Of a DNA stretch of 64,000 bases, positions 46,922 to 56,791 are shown piece after piece. The position numbers and the translations under genes are program-made. Location: the NCBI GenBank assembly GCA_964644075.1, contig CAZXUQ010000001.1, forward strand, positions 202,339 through 266,338, given 5' to 3'. Numbering within the stretch: position 1 is the stretch's first letter; each line of letters opens with the position of its first letter. The notes under the pieces are model-generated. The model was not told where the DNA came from. It saw only the letters and a program-made list of their open reading frames with translations, and ran no database searches. The DNA comes from JAGOMW01 sp964644075. Its GTDB lineage: Bacteria > Patescibacteriota > Gracilibacteria > BD1-5 > UBA2023.

Positions 46922-46957
46922 AAATCAAGGATATTCAATCTTGAACAGAAGTCAATA

Positions 46958-47593
46958 TTACTTCATAGGAAATTTTTCTGTGAGATCGTCGACAAAATCC
47001 ACTAAATCTTTTTTCAGTGCGTCATACTGTTTCCCTGAAAGTTCTTTTTTTGATCGCAAAAGGAGTACTTTAAAGACACGGTTTGAGTACGATGATGCAT
47101 ACGATTGAGACTCTGGAGTTTTTATACTTTCCTTTGTTCTGGATTTCATTGCCTTTTCTCCGTGTGCACTCACGAAGTACATTATCGAAAGGACCATACG
47201 TAGATCTTTTTCGAGCTCCTTACTCTTATATACTTCTATAAAATCATCTCTATTCAACTTATTATAACGAGTGGATAAATGTTCGAGTGTGAGTGAGATT
47301 TTCTTACTCTTTACTCCTACTTGCGCTGCGTCGATAATTTGGTGAATAGCTGTTTTAAAGTATTTTTTTAGTTCTGAGGAAGTATGGAGTGTGGGTTTAC
47401 TGAGTCAGATTTTTACTGTTTTATTCTTTTTGCCATATACTCAAACTTTAGTAGTTTTCTTTTTTTCGATGATGTCAAAAACTCACTTCCTCACAGTATC
47501 GATGAGAAATTCGAGCCTCTCAAAAGCATCCAAAGTATCATTCGTTCCTAATTGTTGGACAAGATGAGTAGTAGTATCAGAGGAAATAATCAT
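46958..47593 (-). CDS. Orphan helical protein, AT-rich
   Basis: 211 aa with TGA-Gly at several positions. Not recognised. Soluble and strongly helical: LDAFERLEFLIDTVRKGVFD, LKKYFKTAIHQIIDAAQVGV, then a basic beta-like part (KTTKVGVYGKKNKTVKIGLS) and a C-terminal helical part SGKQYDALKKDLVDFVDDLT. No signal or membrane segment. AT-rich codon use, unlike aspS next door. It is preceded (upstream) by its own region and followed by the aspS promoter; not obviously linked in function. Confidence 0.7.
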
Positions 47594-47625
47594 ACTACCA
47601 TCCTATCATACTTCTCCGAGAAAAA

Positions 47626-47662
47626 CAAAACCTCTCAATTATTTCATAAGAGGTTTAGTTTT
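47626..47662. terminator. Terminator
   Basis: AAACCTCT / AGAGGTTT stem with a 12-nt loop and flanking A- and T-runs, downstream of the propeller gene. Confidence 0.75.
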
Positions 47663-47664
47663 AT

Positions 47665-50040
47665 TTATCTTACCATCATCGGTACTGGATATCGCGGAGG
47701 GGATTTTTCTCGCGATGCGAAGTCGACACTTCCCTTTGGACTCGATGGAGATGTGATATTCCATGACTTGATTGCACCCTCTCCGAAGGTATAGAACGTA
47801 TCTCCGATATAGAGTGAGCGGGAGATAAAGTCACGAGAATAGTTCCACATCTGTGTAGCAAAGTAGGTCTCGACCGTCGATCCTGCATAGCAATATGGTG
47901 GAACATAGCTATATCCTGAACTTCCACAGTACTCAGATCCATCGAGGAGCTTGCGACAACTCGGTTTTCCACCACTGTACTGAGCACAGTCTTTTTTCCA
48001 TGCGTCTTCCATCACCTTCGAGAGACTGATATGCGATACTCGGAATTTTTCTGTGATAGCAGTCGGAAGGATCGAGACCCCTACTACCCCCTGGAACGCA
48101 CTCTCTGATCTGTATGTATCATTTGGATCATTTGCACTCTTCATGAGTGTGGCTGGCATGAGGAGGAGATTTTTTTCTTTATAGTAGACAAATGCTCGAG
48201 GGTTCGTGAGGACTTCTGAATATGATCCAGCATCTCCGAGTGTGAGTGTCGCTTCTTGGCGAGGTTTTTTTACATCGCTGACATTGTAGAGGTCGATTTT
48301 GAGTCCACCATTTTGTGTACCACCCCACTGGTTTGTATGAGTATCGTATCCGATCCCGATGAGACGATCAGCGTCATATGGATGGAGGTAAGTAGAGTAT
48401 CCTGGGATTTTGAGTTCTCCGAGGATTTTCGGAGATTTTGCATCTGTGATATCGATCACAAAGAGTGGATCAATCTGCTGGAACGTGACGAGATAGAGAC
48501 GATTGCCGATAAATCGTGCAGATTGGAAGTTTTCTCCTGGAGCAATATCTCTGAGAGATCAGATCAGTTTCCCTATAGGAGAAAGAACGGAAAGTTCTGT
48601 GGTATTTTTATTCCCATTACTCGACCAAGCATAGTTCTGTGTGACGATACGGAAATTCCCAGTAGTATCCTCATCCATAGAGTACTGGTTCATAGGATTT
48701 CCACTTACTCTCGCCGTATATGCATAGCTTGCCTTTCATCATGCGAGGTTATATTTGTGTACCAGTGTCTCTGTAGTCGTGATCGTAGAGGGAGCAAAAC
48801 AGTTTGCACCTGCAGGACATGCTGACCTCGAAGATACGACAGACTGAGAAACCACTGATGTGAGGTAGAGAGCATTTTTCGACATATGGATCTCTGACAC
48901 ATCTCCAAAGATGAGATCTGAAGTCATCTTTGCAGTCGGAGAGCGGAGATCAAGAGAAGAAATCGTGACAAAACTCGGATTCATATCGATACGCTTCATG
49001 GTCTCGTTATCTGGGAGGACGAACGTAATATCTTTACACGATGCGACGGATGAGCGGAAAGACTGGATATATTTTCCTTTTTTCCCGAGAAATGACTCCC
49101 TGATATCTGGAACAACCTGTTTGAGAGAGAAATTTTTCTCTGCATCTAAGCGAGCAAGGGTATATCCATTTTCTTTTTTCGTATAGGTAGCAGTATAGTA
49201 CGGTGGGAATCTCAGTGGGTTACTCGTGATAAAGTAGAGGATACCATCACTCACACGGGACTCGCGATAGGATCCATCGATCTCATGGTAGCGCTCGAGA
49301 ACAGGGTTTTTGGTATCTGTGAGACTGTAGAGAGCGATGATAGTCTTTACATCTGGAGCATACCAGCGGTATGACCAGCTTGACTGTATATTACTATACT
49401 TTGTACCGACGACGACGAGCTTCCCACTCGAGAGGTAAAGAGTGACGCTTCCCCAGTTCTCTGGGAGAGTGATCGTTTTTTCGAGGGTCATCGTCGTAGC
49501 TCTGACGATACGGACCTCATGAGACTCTTCAGAGTAAGAGTAGAGAAATGTCCCATCTGTTTTTACTGTGTCTGCCTCATCTACTCAGAGTACCTGCGTA
49601 TTGGTCGTGGAAAAATTGGATCCTACCGAACTCGAGTCAGCCTGTGGTGTAGGCATGGATGTTGTTCATAGAGTAGCTTTTTCTGCGACTGCTCATCATA
49701 CACTTGCTCTATCGACATCTCGTGCATACATCGGATATGGATACCAGTAGCGTGACTGGTAGATATCGACGATATCGAAGAGTTTTTTTTCGAGATCTTC
49801 ACATGATGCGAATTTTTGTACTTGGAACGTCGTTTTGCTAACTTTCGCAGGAGAAGTAATACGGCACTCTGACACTGGACTCCACCCTGTCGGTACATCA
49901 CATGGTGTGGGGAATGCCTGACATTCAGTTTTTGTACTATTTTCTGCATACTGGACAACCTGAGCACACATCTGGGCAGCTCGGACTGGGAGGACAGCAA
50001 AAAGTGAGAATATACCCACGAGAATAAGACGAAAAATCAT
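47665..50040 (-). CDS. Secreted beta-propeller domain protein
   Basis: 791 aa; no TAA or TAG between the TGA-split parts. Signal peptide MIFRLILVGIFSLFAVLPVRA with cleavage before AQMCAQ; an upstream in-frame ATG at 50059 would lengthen the n-region. After a Cys-containing N-terminal part (about 150 residues) comes the large propeller region with repeated strand-turn units (VTLYLSSGKLVVVGTKY, YLHPYDADRLIGIGYDTHTN, IDITDAKSPKILGELKIPGY). This matches the PF09826-type secreted beta-propeller family of archaea and bacteria, whose function is unknown. A C-terminal unit AIKSWNITSPSSPKGSVDFA is the last blade. Surface location is inferred from the signal peptide. Confidence 0.85.
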
Positions 50041-50096
50041 AAGAAAAAATAAAGGATACATTTCTAAGACGCGGGATCAACATTTTGGTGACAAAA

Positions 50097-51812
50097 TTAG
50101 TCAGAAAATACCTGAACAATATAAACTTTGCCATCGTAGGTTGCATATCCGATACCGACTTTTTTCCACTCGCTTCGGAGCATATTGTACCTATGGCTTC
50201 CCGACTCTTCGAGACCATCCTCTAGAGCGGTATCGGAAATCGTTCCATATGCAATATTTTCTCAGAGAGCAGAGGTAATGGTATATCATCGTTTCCGAGC
50301 AAAACCATCTATATAGTTCCCGTCTGGATCTCGATGTGCCTGATAGGATCGGTCGATCATATCTTGGACTTTTTCCTGTGCGAGACGGGAGAGTGTATCA
50401 TCGAGGAGGACGAGATCTTCTCTACTCGAAGCTCTGAGGATATTGATTTTTTTGAGAAGAGAATTCGTGACGAGATTTTGGTCTTTGCGTACTTGGGAGA
50501 TCGTCTCAGACGAGAGGATCGGTATGATACTCCAGACATTTCCCCTGGTATAGGTGGTATTGACGTAGGCGATACCGTCATCTTTTACGATCTCGAGACG
50601 GTATGGACCATCTTCTCGAAATGGAAAACTCGCAGATACCACCGCTCATGGTGTGAGAAACTCACCACTGATTTTCTCTTTCGCGAAACTATACTCTCTC
50701 ACACTCCCATCAGGAAAGGTGACATAAAAGTTTGTCCTGATACGAGGACTCGTAGGTACTGTAAAACGAAAATTTGCATTAGTTCATTTTTTCTGAAATC
50801 GGAGATGATCTCGTCCAATATCATCGTGAGTACGATCGAGGATAATTTCTTTTTTTAGTGGGATGAGTGAACTTGCTCGATCCAGTGGAGATGATGTAGA
50901 AAGAGTATATCCTCAGAGCGTCACCGTCGCCTTCCCTGGTTTGAGAGAACTACTCGGGAGGGAGAGGACTGATCCATAGGTAGTAAATACATTCCCATCT
51001 TGCTCGATAGATACTTCGAGGGAGAGATTTTTCCCAAAGGAAATATAGGGAGTTCCTCATGAGATAAAGCTCGGAGTAAATGAAAGTTTCGTAAGAGGAA
51101 GTGTCGGATAGTCGAGACTACTGCGGTCGATGAGCTCTATAGTAGGAAATGTTGCTGTATTAAAACTATTTCCGCTCGCGATGATAAGGTTGTACTTCCC
51201 TCTCGATGCTGGGAGCGTGAGCACTCATGAGAATTCCCCCTTCGGAGAGACCCGCATGAGAAAACTGATCGGACTTTTTGCTTCTTCACTGTCAGAAAGA
51301 TAGGCGATAGCATATTTTTTTTCATCCTGGACACGTCCTCGGATTTCTATCGTTTCTCAGGAAAAAAGTACGGTAGGGATATCACTCTGGAGAGTCACGC
51401 CAAGATGTGAGAATGTATCTCGTGGCAGAAATCCCTTCGGAGTCTCTGGCGCCCATCCGACTGGAGTCGTAGAGACAGCAGAGAGTCGCCCGAGAGAGAG
51501 CGGAGCTAGGGTACGAAATGCCTCGCGAGAAAGGTCGACAACATTTGGATACTTCGTACAGTTCGGGCGGTCATTGGCCTCCACGACAACTCCTAGAGAA
51601 CCAGTTGAGACATAAAAATACTGTCCGAGTTGTTCACCACAGAGTGCTGCTGAGAAATTTCGCTGGTCGAATGGTCGACCATTTGATGTCGTCCCACCAT
51701 CGAAACTATCAGAATAAAAAGTCGCTTCTCGAGTGGTCGTCGCTGCAAAAACTGGGATCGAGATTGTCAGAAATACGAGAAAGAGAGCTTTCCGAGAAAA
51801 TGAAAAAACCAT
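50097..51812 (-). CDS. Secreted RlpA-type barrel fused to CAP/SCP domain
   Basis: 571 aa. Signal peptide MVFSFSRKALFLVFLTISIPVFA; then a double-psi beta-barrel of RlpA type with the family phrase EATFYSDSFDGGTTSNGRPF and FSAALCG, VVEANDRPNC (about residues 28-100). A middle of beta-sandwich-like sequence (about 140-400) follows, and a C-terminal CAP/SCP domain (about 440-571) with INILRASSREDLVLLDDTL, LGENIAYGT and HRYNMLRSEWKKVGIGYA. RlpA proteins act on peptidoglycan; CAP domains are extracellular with varied roles. The combination suggests a wall-directed secreted protein. The start codon lies inside an inverted repeat. Leaderless promoter: TTGCAA - 16 - TACCAT - 6 nt - ATG. Confidence 0.85.
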
Positions 51813-51832
51813 ACACGTATGGTATGGTTTTT
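51806..51832 (-). terminator. Inverted repeat: gyrA terminator overlapping next start codon
   Basis: AAAACCATAC / GTATGGTTTT with a 6-7 nt loop and T-run on the minus strand, 40 nt after the gyrA stop. The ATG of the RlpA-CAP gene is in its 3' arm and the TACCAT -10 box in its 5' arm. Confidence 0.6.
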
Positions 51833-51846
51833 CGAGAGTTTTGCAA
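51819..51846 (-). promoter_or_regulatory. RlpA-CAP gene promoter, leaderless
   Basis: Minus strand: TTGCAA (51841-51846), 16 nt, TACCAT (51819-51824), 6 nt, ATG. Confidence 0.6.
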
Positions 51847-51874
51847 AGTGAAGAATGTGAAGAGTACTAGACTA

Positions 51875-54439
51875 TTATTCTGTTTCAGGAATAGGTTCAC
51901 TGTCGTCTTCTCCTTCACTCTTATCCACTACAGTCGCTGAGGTAAATGAATCTTTCTCGTCTTTGAGCTTCGCGAGGATCACTCACTGAGTGGCTCGACC
52001 CGTCACACGGACATCAGCGAGTGGTACACGGATGGTCTGTCCATCTTTGGAGATGAGGATGACAGAACCTTCGGATTTCTGGGTTTCAGTGAGAGTAAAT
52101 GCTCCGATTACTTGACCGGTTTTTTCTGTCATCGCACCGACCTTGATACCACTTCCACCTCGACCCTGTTCACGGTAGTCAGCGAGTTCTGAGATTTTTC
52201 CCATACCATTTTCTGTCACCGTGAAGACATATTTTGCTTCCTTTCCTGCGACACATCCCTCGATGAGAGAATCACCTCAAGCAACTCGCATACCACGGAC
52301 TCCTGCTGCCGCACGTCCCATGACACGGACATCCGTCTCTGGGAATTGGATCGCCTTCCCTCCACATGATACCATGAGGATATTATCAGTACCATCAGTC
52401 ACTCGAACCCAACGAAGTGTATCTCCATCATGTGGTTTCATGACGATAAGACCACTCGCGCGAATATTCGCGATTTCTGCTATATCGATACGTTTGACCG
52501 TCCCGAGAGCGGAAATGAGGAAGAGATGCTTCCCTACAGTTCCTGTGAGATCCAGGATGGCAGAGATGCTCTCATCTTTCGCGAGAGCAAGAAACTGGAC
52601 GATCGGTTGACCCTTGGCAGTACGCTGCATCTCTGGGATCTCATAGGCAGGAAGTCGGAATACACGACCCGTATTCGTAAAGAAAAGGAGTGTATTATGA
52701 TTTTTGGTTGAGAGGATTGAAGCGATCTCATCTTCATCTTTTACAGCGGTAGTGATACCTTTTCCTCCACGGCGCTGTGCACGGAAACTCGAAGATTTCA
52801 CACGCTTGATGTATCCATTTTTTGAGAAGGTTACGACGACATCTTCATTTGGAATAGTATCGGTAGGATTAAATTCTCCGATCGCACCGAGGTGGACTTC
52901 TGTACGACGTGAGTCACCGTATTTTTCCTTGATCTCGAGAAACTCCCCTGCCATGATGTCTCGTACTCGAGCAGGCTTCGCGAGAATATCTCGGAGGTCA
53001 GCGATGAGGATATGTTTTTCTTTGAGTTCATCTTCGATCTTTTGACGCTCGAGTCATGCGAGTTTCTGGAGCTGCATTTCGAGGATCGCCGTTGCCTGTT
53101 TTTCACTGAGTGCAAATTTTTGCATTAGGTTCGTTTGTGCCTCTTCTTTCGTCTTAGATTCCTTGATCGTCTTGATAACTGCATCGATATTATCGAGGGC
53201 GATCTTGAGTCCCTCGAGGATATGTGCACGCGCCTCAGCGACTCCGAGGTCATAGCGAGTACGGCGGACGATCACTTCATCGCGGTGCGCGATAAATTCC
53301 ACGAGCATCTCGCGGAGATTGAAAAGTCGTGGCTGAAGCCCGCGACCCGTGAGCGCAATCATGTTAAATGAGAAGCTCGTCTGAAGCGGAGTAAGTTTAT
53401 AGAGCTGGTTGAGGATTTTCTTCGGGAAGGCGTCGCGCTTGAGCTCGAAGACGACACGAATACCTTCTTTATTGGACTCATCACGGATCTCGGAGATACC
53501 GACGATGATCTTATCGAGAACGAGATCGGCAACCTTTTCGACGAATTCTTTTTTGTTCATCTGATAAGGGATCTCAGTGATGATAATCGCCTCTTTTCCA
53601 TTTTTCATCTCCTCGATCTCAGCACGACCACGCATGACGACAGATCCACGACCACGAGCATAGGCCTCGAGGATGTCTTTTTTATTATAAATGATACCTC
53701 CAGTTGGGAAATCTGGACCTTTAATAAACTCAAGAAGATCCTCGATCATAATCGTCTCAGGAGTCTCATGACGAAGAATATATATAAGAGCATCAATCAG
53801 TTCTCCAAGATTATGAGGAGGAATATTGGTCGCCATACCGACGGCGATACCCATGACTCCATTGAGGAGAAGATTTGGGATACGAGTCGGAAGGACGGTT
53901 GGTTCTTGCTTGGACGCATCATAGTTATCTCTCCAGTCGACCGTGTCTTTTTCGATATCAGCGAGCATCGCTTCTCCGAGTTTCGACATTTTTACCTCAG
54001 TATAACGCATCGCCGCGGCATTATCACCATCCATAGAACCAAAGTTTCCCTGACCGTCAACAAGAGGATAACGAAGTGAGAATTCCTGTGCCATACGTAC
54101 CATAGAGTCATAGACGGCAACATCACCATGTGGATGATATTTACCGAGTACCTCACCGACGACGGTTGCAGACTTTCGGTATTTCCCTGTAGCTCGGAGT
54201 CCCGTGTCATGCATGGCATAGAGAATACGACGATGAACAGGCTTCATCCCGTCGCGGATATCTGGGAGGGCTCGCGAGACGATCACACTCATCGCGTAGT
54301 CGAGATAACACGTCTCCATCTCATCGACGATGTTGCGGTTTTGGTCACCTTCATAGCTCACTCCGTTCATGATCGGGAGAGCTGGAGTCTCGGGAGTTTC
54401 GCCCTCTGGCATGTCGAGATTTTCTGGATTTGCTGGCAT
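51875..54439 (-). CDS. gyrA: DNA gyrase subunit A
   Basis: 854 aa. Type IIA topoisomerase breakage-reunion subunit. The active-site Tyr lies in AAAMRYTEVKM (about residue 135); the QRDR region KYHPHGDVAVYDSMVRMAQ carries Asp where E. coli has Ser83. The C-terminal pinwheel contains the GyrA-box QRRGGKG (about residue 553), which identifies gyrase rather than topoisomerase IV. The tail is acidic (EGEDDSEPIPETE). Only a few TGA codons occur. Promoter TTGCAA - 16 nt - TATACT with a 25-nt leader. gyrB is not in the window. Confidence 0.97.
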
Positions 54440-54464
54440 AAAAAAATGGGTAAATTTCCTCTAG

Positions 54465-54492
54465 AGTATACGGAAAACGCACCCATTTGCAA
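54465..54492 (-). promoter_or_regulatory. gyrA promoter
   Basis: Minus strand: TTGCAA (54487-54492), 16 nt, TATACT (54465-54470), 25 nt to the ATG. Confidence 0.65.
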
Positions 54493-54525
54493 TAAAAAAA
54501 TCCTCCGATTTGGAGGAAGTTTTTT
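54483..54525 (-). terminator. Terminator upstream of gyrA
   Basis: AAAAATCCTCC / GGAGGAAGTTTTTT hairpin following the pilin-like genes on the minus strand. It abuts the gyrA promoter. Confidence 0.8.
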
Positions 54526-54967
54526 AGAGATTTGTGAAGTCTGTACCGACATCATTTTGGACTGGATCGATCGTATACGTCGATGATCCACCTCAGCTAA
54601 ATATAGAGTTTGCAATATCCTTAATTGATCGGAAAATAACATCAGGACCGAGGTATTGTTTCATATTCTCAAGTCCCATGAACTCTACAATTTTTGGTGC
54701 AACAAAGAGCGCTATAACGATGACAATGAGACCGATCACTGAATAGCGGATCGAGTTGATCGCTGGTTTTACTTTTTCGTCCTTCCCTCCTGAGAGAATA
54801 AGCATAACTCATCCCCAGACAATGAAGAGAACAGCACAAATAATCGCAACGAGGACGACGATCGCGACACCAGTCGTGATCATGTTTCCTGCAGAGTAGT
54901 TCGAACTCACTTCTGCGAGAGTTGTAGCTGCTGAAGCATCAGGGATAGTGGAAAAAGAAAAGGTCAT
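54524..54967 (-). CDS. T4SS pilin-like small membrane protein
   Basis: 147 aa with two membrane helices (about residues 34-56 and 84-106) joined by a cytoplasmic-type basic loop. The core VMLILSGGKDEKVKPAINSI and RYSVIGLIVIVIALFVAPKI matches the TrbC/VirB2-like 'type IV secretion pilin' family (PF18895-type) widespread in CPR bacteria, where the segment ..SGGNEEKVKKA..I..AIIGL is the hallmark. A C-terminal Gly/Ser/Thr-rich tail follows. Paralogue of the next gene upstream (10 nt apart), so the two form an operon. Role in a pilus or secretion system is inference from the family. Confidence 0.78.
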
Positions 54968-54976
54968 AAAGGAAAA

Positions 54977-55381
54977 TTAGAGGTCAGAAAAATTCGCTGG
55001 AAGATCAGAAGGAGGAGTGCTTCCTCTATCAAAAGAGGAGGAAGTTGATACGCCACCCTGAAAAAGGCTATTTGAAAGTTCTCCGATACGAGAGAACACT
55101 GCTCGAGGAGTGATGAATTCACCATATGGGAGACCGAAAAGGTCAAGAACTTTCGGAGCTACAAAAAGTATCAGCAAAAGCGCAACGAGACCAATCGCTG
55201 CATGACGAATATGGTTGACTGCTGGTTTAATTTTTTCCTCGTTTCCTCATGACATGATCATAAGAAAACCTCACCATATACTGTAGAGAATTGCTATCAA
55301 AACTGAAAATACAACAACGACCGCTACTGCAGTAGACAGTATTTGCTCCAGGGTATAATCATGAAAGATATTAAATTCCAT
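54977..55381 (-). CDS. T4SS pilin-like small membrane protein, paralogue
   Basis: 134 aa. Same layout as the downstream neighbour: helix 1 about residues 15-38, conserved loop FLMIMSGGNEEKIKPAVNHI, and helix 2 about 60-80 with ALLLILFVAPKVLDLFG. The C-terminus is Ser/Pro-rich (STSSSFDRGSTPPSDLPANF). The start was set at ATG 55379-55381; a TTG 75 nt further upstream would add a poorly convincing extension. TTTACT - 16 nt - TACAAT lies upstream. Tandem duplication with the neighbour is likely. Confidence 0.78.
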
Positions 55382-55463
55382 AAAAAAGAGATCTACTGGG
55401 GGTGATTGTACAAAAAAGCGAAGGAAAGTAAAATATTTTTTCGTAAAATAAGACAAAAGCCAA

Positions 55464-55715
55464 CTATGCGACTGGCTTGTCTTCTACGATACGAAGATTT
55501 ACTCTTGCTCCACTCTTGGAGCCAAAAACTCGGAGAACTGTACGGATAGCATCGATTGTTTTTCCCCCACGACCAATAATTGATCCCATGTCACTCTGAT
55601 CAACCTTAAGTGAGAGAAGTGTACCGAGCTCATCGTGTTTTTCAGTGATTTCGATAGCGTCAGTTTTTTCGACGAGTGATTCTATAAGAGAACGGAGAAA
55701 TGCGTGTGCTTCCAT
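55464..55715 (-). CDS. khpA: KH domain RNA-binding protein KhpA
   Basis: 83 aa, the usual KhpA (YlqC, UPF0109) size, with a single type II KH domain. The GxxG loop is in MGSIIGRGGKTIDAIRTVLR. KhpA usually pairs with KhpB/Jag as a global RNA-binding dimer. It is located right after rpsP, its common neighbour in many bacteria (rpsP-khpA-rimM). Confidence 0.94.
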   Translation of the reverse strand: MEAHAFLRSLIESLVEKTDAIEITEKHDELGTLLSLKVDQSDMGSIIGRGGKTIDAIRTVLRVFGSKSGARVNLRIVEDKPVA

Positions 55716-55758
55716 AAAAGACTATTAAAGAATAAAATCCCGAATATCGGGATGATTA

Positions 55759-55983
55759 TTATTTCTTTGCGACGATTTTGGCAAGAGTCTCAGAGTACTG
55801 AGCACCGTTCTTAATATACTGCTCTGCTGTTGCCATATCCATATCAAGAATCTTTGTATGTGGATCATACGAACCAAGAACCTTGATAAATCCGTGCTTT
55901 GCAGACTGACGATGGTCAGTGAGAACAACGCGATATTTCTGAACATGTTTTCGACCGACGCGAGAGAGACGAATCTTAAGCAT
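55759..55983 (-). CDS. rpsP: Ribosomal protein bS16
   Basis: 74 aa, slightly short but complete: MLKIRLSRVGRKHVQKYRVV opening, KVLGSYDPHTK and AEQYIKNGAQYSETLAKI. No TGA codon. Same operon as khpA. Confidence 0.96.
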   Translation of the reverse strand: MLKIRLSRVGRKHVQKYRVVLTDHRQSAKHGFIKVLGSYDPHTKILDMDMATAEQYIKNGAQYSETLAKIVAKK

Positions 55984-56013
55984 AAGAGAGAGTGAAAAGT
56001 AATGAATGTTTTT

Positions 56014-56097
56014 TGGTGCCCAGGACGGGGCTCGAACCCGTACTCCCGAAGGAAGAGGATTTTAAGTCCTCCGTGTCTACCATTCCACCACCCGGGC
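56014..56097 (-). tRNA. tRNA-Leu(TAA)
   Basis: Class II tRNA with a long variable arm; acceptor GCCCGGG, anticodon loop CTTAAAA, T-loop TTCGAGC, encoded CCA. Confidence 0.96.
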
Positions 56098-56153
56098 GAG
56101 AGGAGGATTTGAGCCTTAGACAGGAGGGACCTTGCTAAGAGCGAAATCCTTTT

Positions 56154-56351
56154 TTAGAGGATACCCTTTTTCTTTAAGGTCTTGATAGCTTTAGCGGAGA
56201 GACGAAGACGAAGTACCATACCAGTTGCTGGATCTTTAATATTTCTCCAGAAAAGGTTTGGGTAAAATTTTCGTTTTGTACGGCGAACGGAGTGAGAAAC
56301 GTTGTTTCCGACAGATGTTCTCTTTCCAGTAAGTTGGCAAACGCGTGACAT
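56154..56351 (-). CDS. rpmB: Ribosomal protein bL28
   Basis: 65 aa. MSRVCQLTGKRTSVGNNVSH opening, NLFWRNI segment and basic C-terminus ALKTLKKKG-like (AIKTLKKKGIL). No TGA codon. Lies between tRNA-Leu and rpsJ. Confidence 0.95.
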   Translation of the reverse strand: MSRVCQLTGKRTSVGNNVSHSVRRTKRKFYPNLFWRNIKDPATGMVLRLRLSAKAIKTLKKKGIL

Positions 56352-56386
56352 ATAAAAATGATTTTAATAGTATGAGATATAACGAA

Positions 56387-56719
56387 CTACGCTACCTTAA
56401 TTTCTACTCCGACTCCTGCTGGGATATTAATACCCTGAAGAAGTTCAAGTGTTTTTGGTGTAGGATCCATGACGTCGAGAAGTCTCTTGTGGCGGCGAAT
56501 TTCGAACTGCTCACGAGAATTTTTGTTTGCAAACGTAGAACGGTTCAATGTAACTTTTTCGATTTTTGTCGGGAGTGGAACTGGTCCGACGACGATAGCA
56601 CCACTATCCTTTGCTGTGGTGACGATTTTTGTCACTGCCTCATCAGCGAGCTTATGGTCAAAAGCTTTTACCGTAATACGAATCTTATTCGTAGATTTCT
56701 CTGTTTTTTTAGTAGCCAT
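56387..56719 (-). CDS. rpsJ: Ribosomal protein uS10
   Basis: 110 aa. RITVKAFDHKLADEAVTKIV, the loop GPVPLPTKIEKVTLNRS and RRHKRLLDVMDPTPKTLELL are classical. It has an N-terminal basic extension of about 10 residues. Usually it starts the S10 operon after tuf; here it is directly downstream of tuf but followed by rpmB instead of rplC, so the S10 cluster is split. No TGA codon. Confidence 0.96.
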   Translation of the reverse strand: MATKKTEKSTNKIRITVKAFDHKLADEAVTKIVTTAKDSGAIVVGPVPLPTKIEKVTLNRSTFANKNSREQFEIRRHKRLLDVMDPTPKTLELLQGINIPAGVGVEIKVA

Positions 56720-56791
56720 GGATTTTAAGGAATGAGGAAATAAAACTCATGACTCCCAGGGAATATCTTCCCGAGGAGCACACGAATGTTA

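Noticed and set aside
46776..47108. A 110-codon plus-strand frame across the aspS leader
   Set aside because: It crosses the T-box-like structure and the 3' part of a better-supported minus-strand gene; no coding features.
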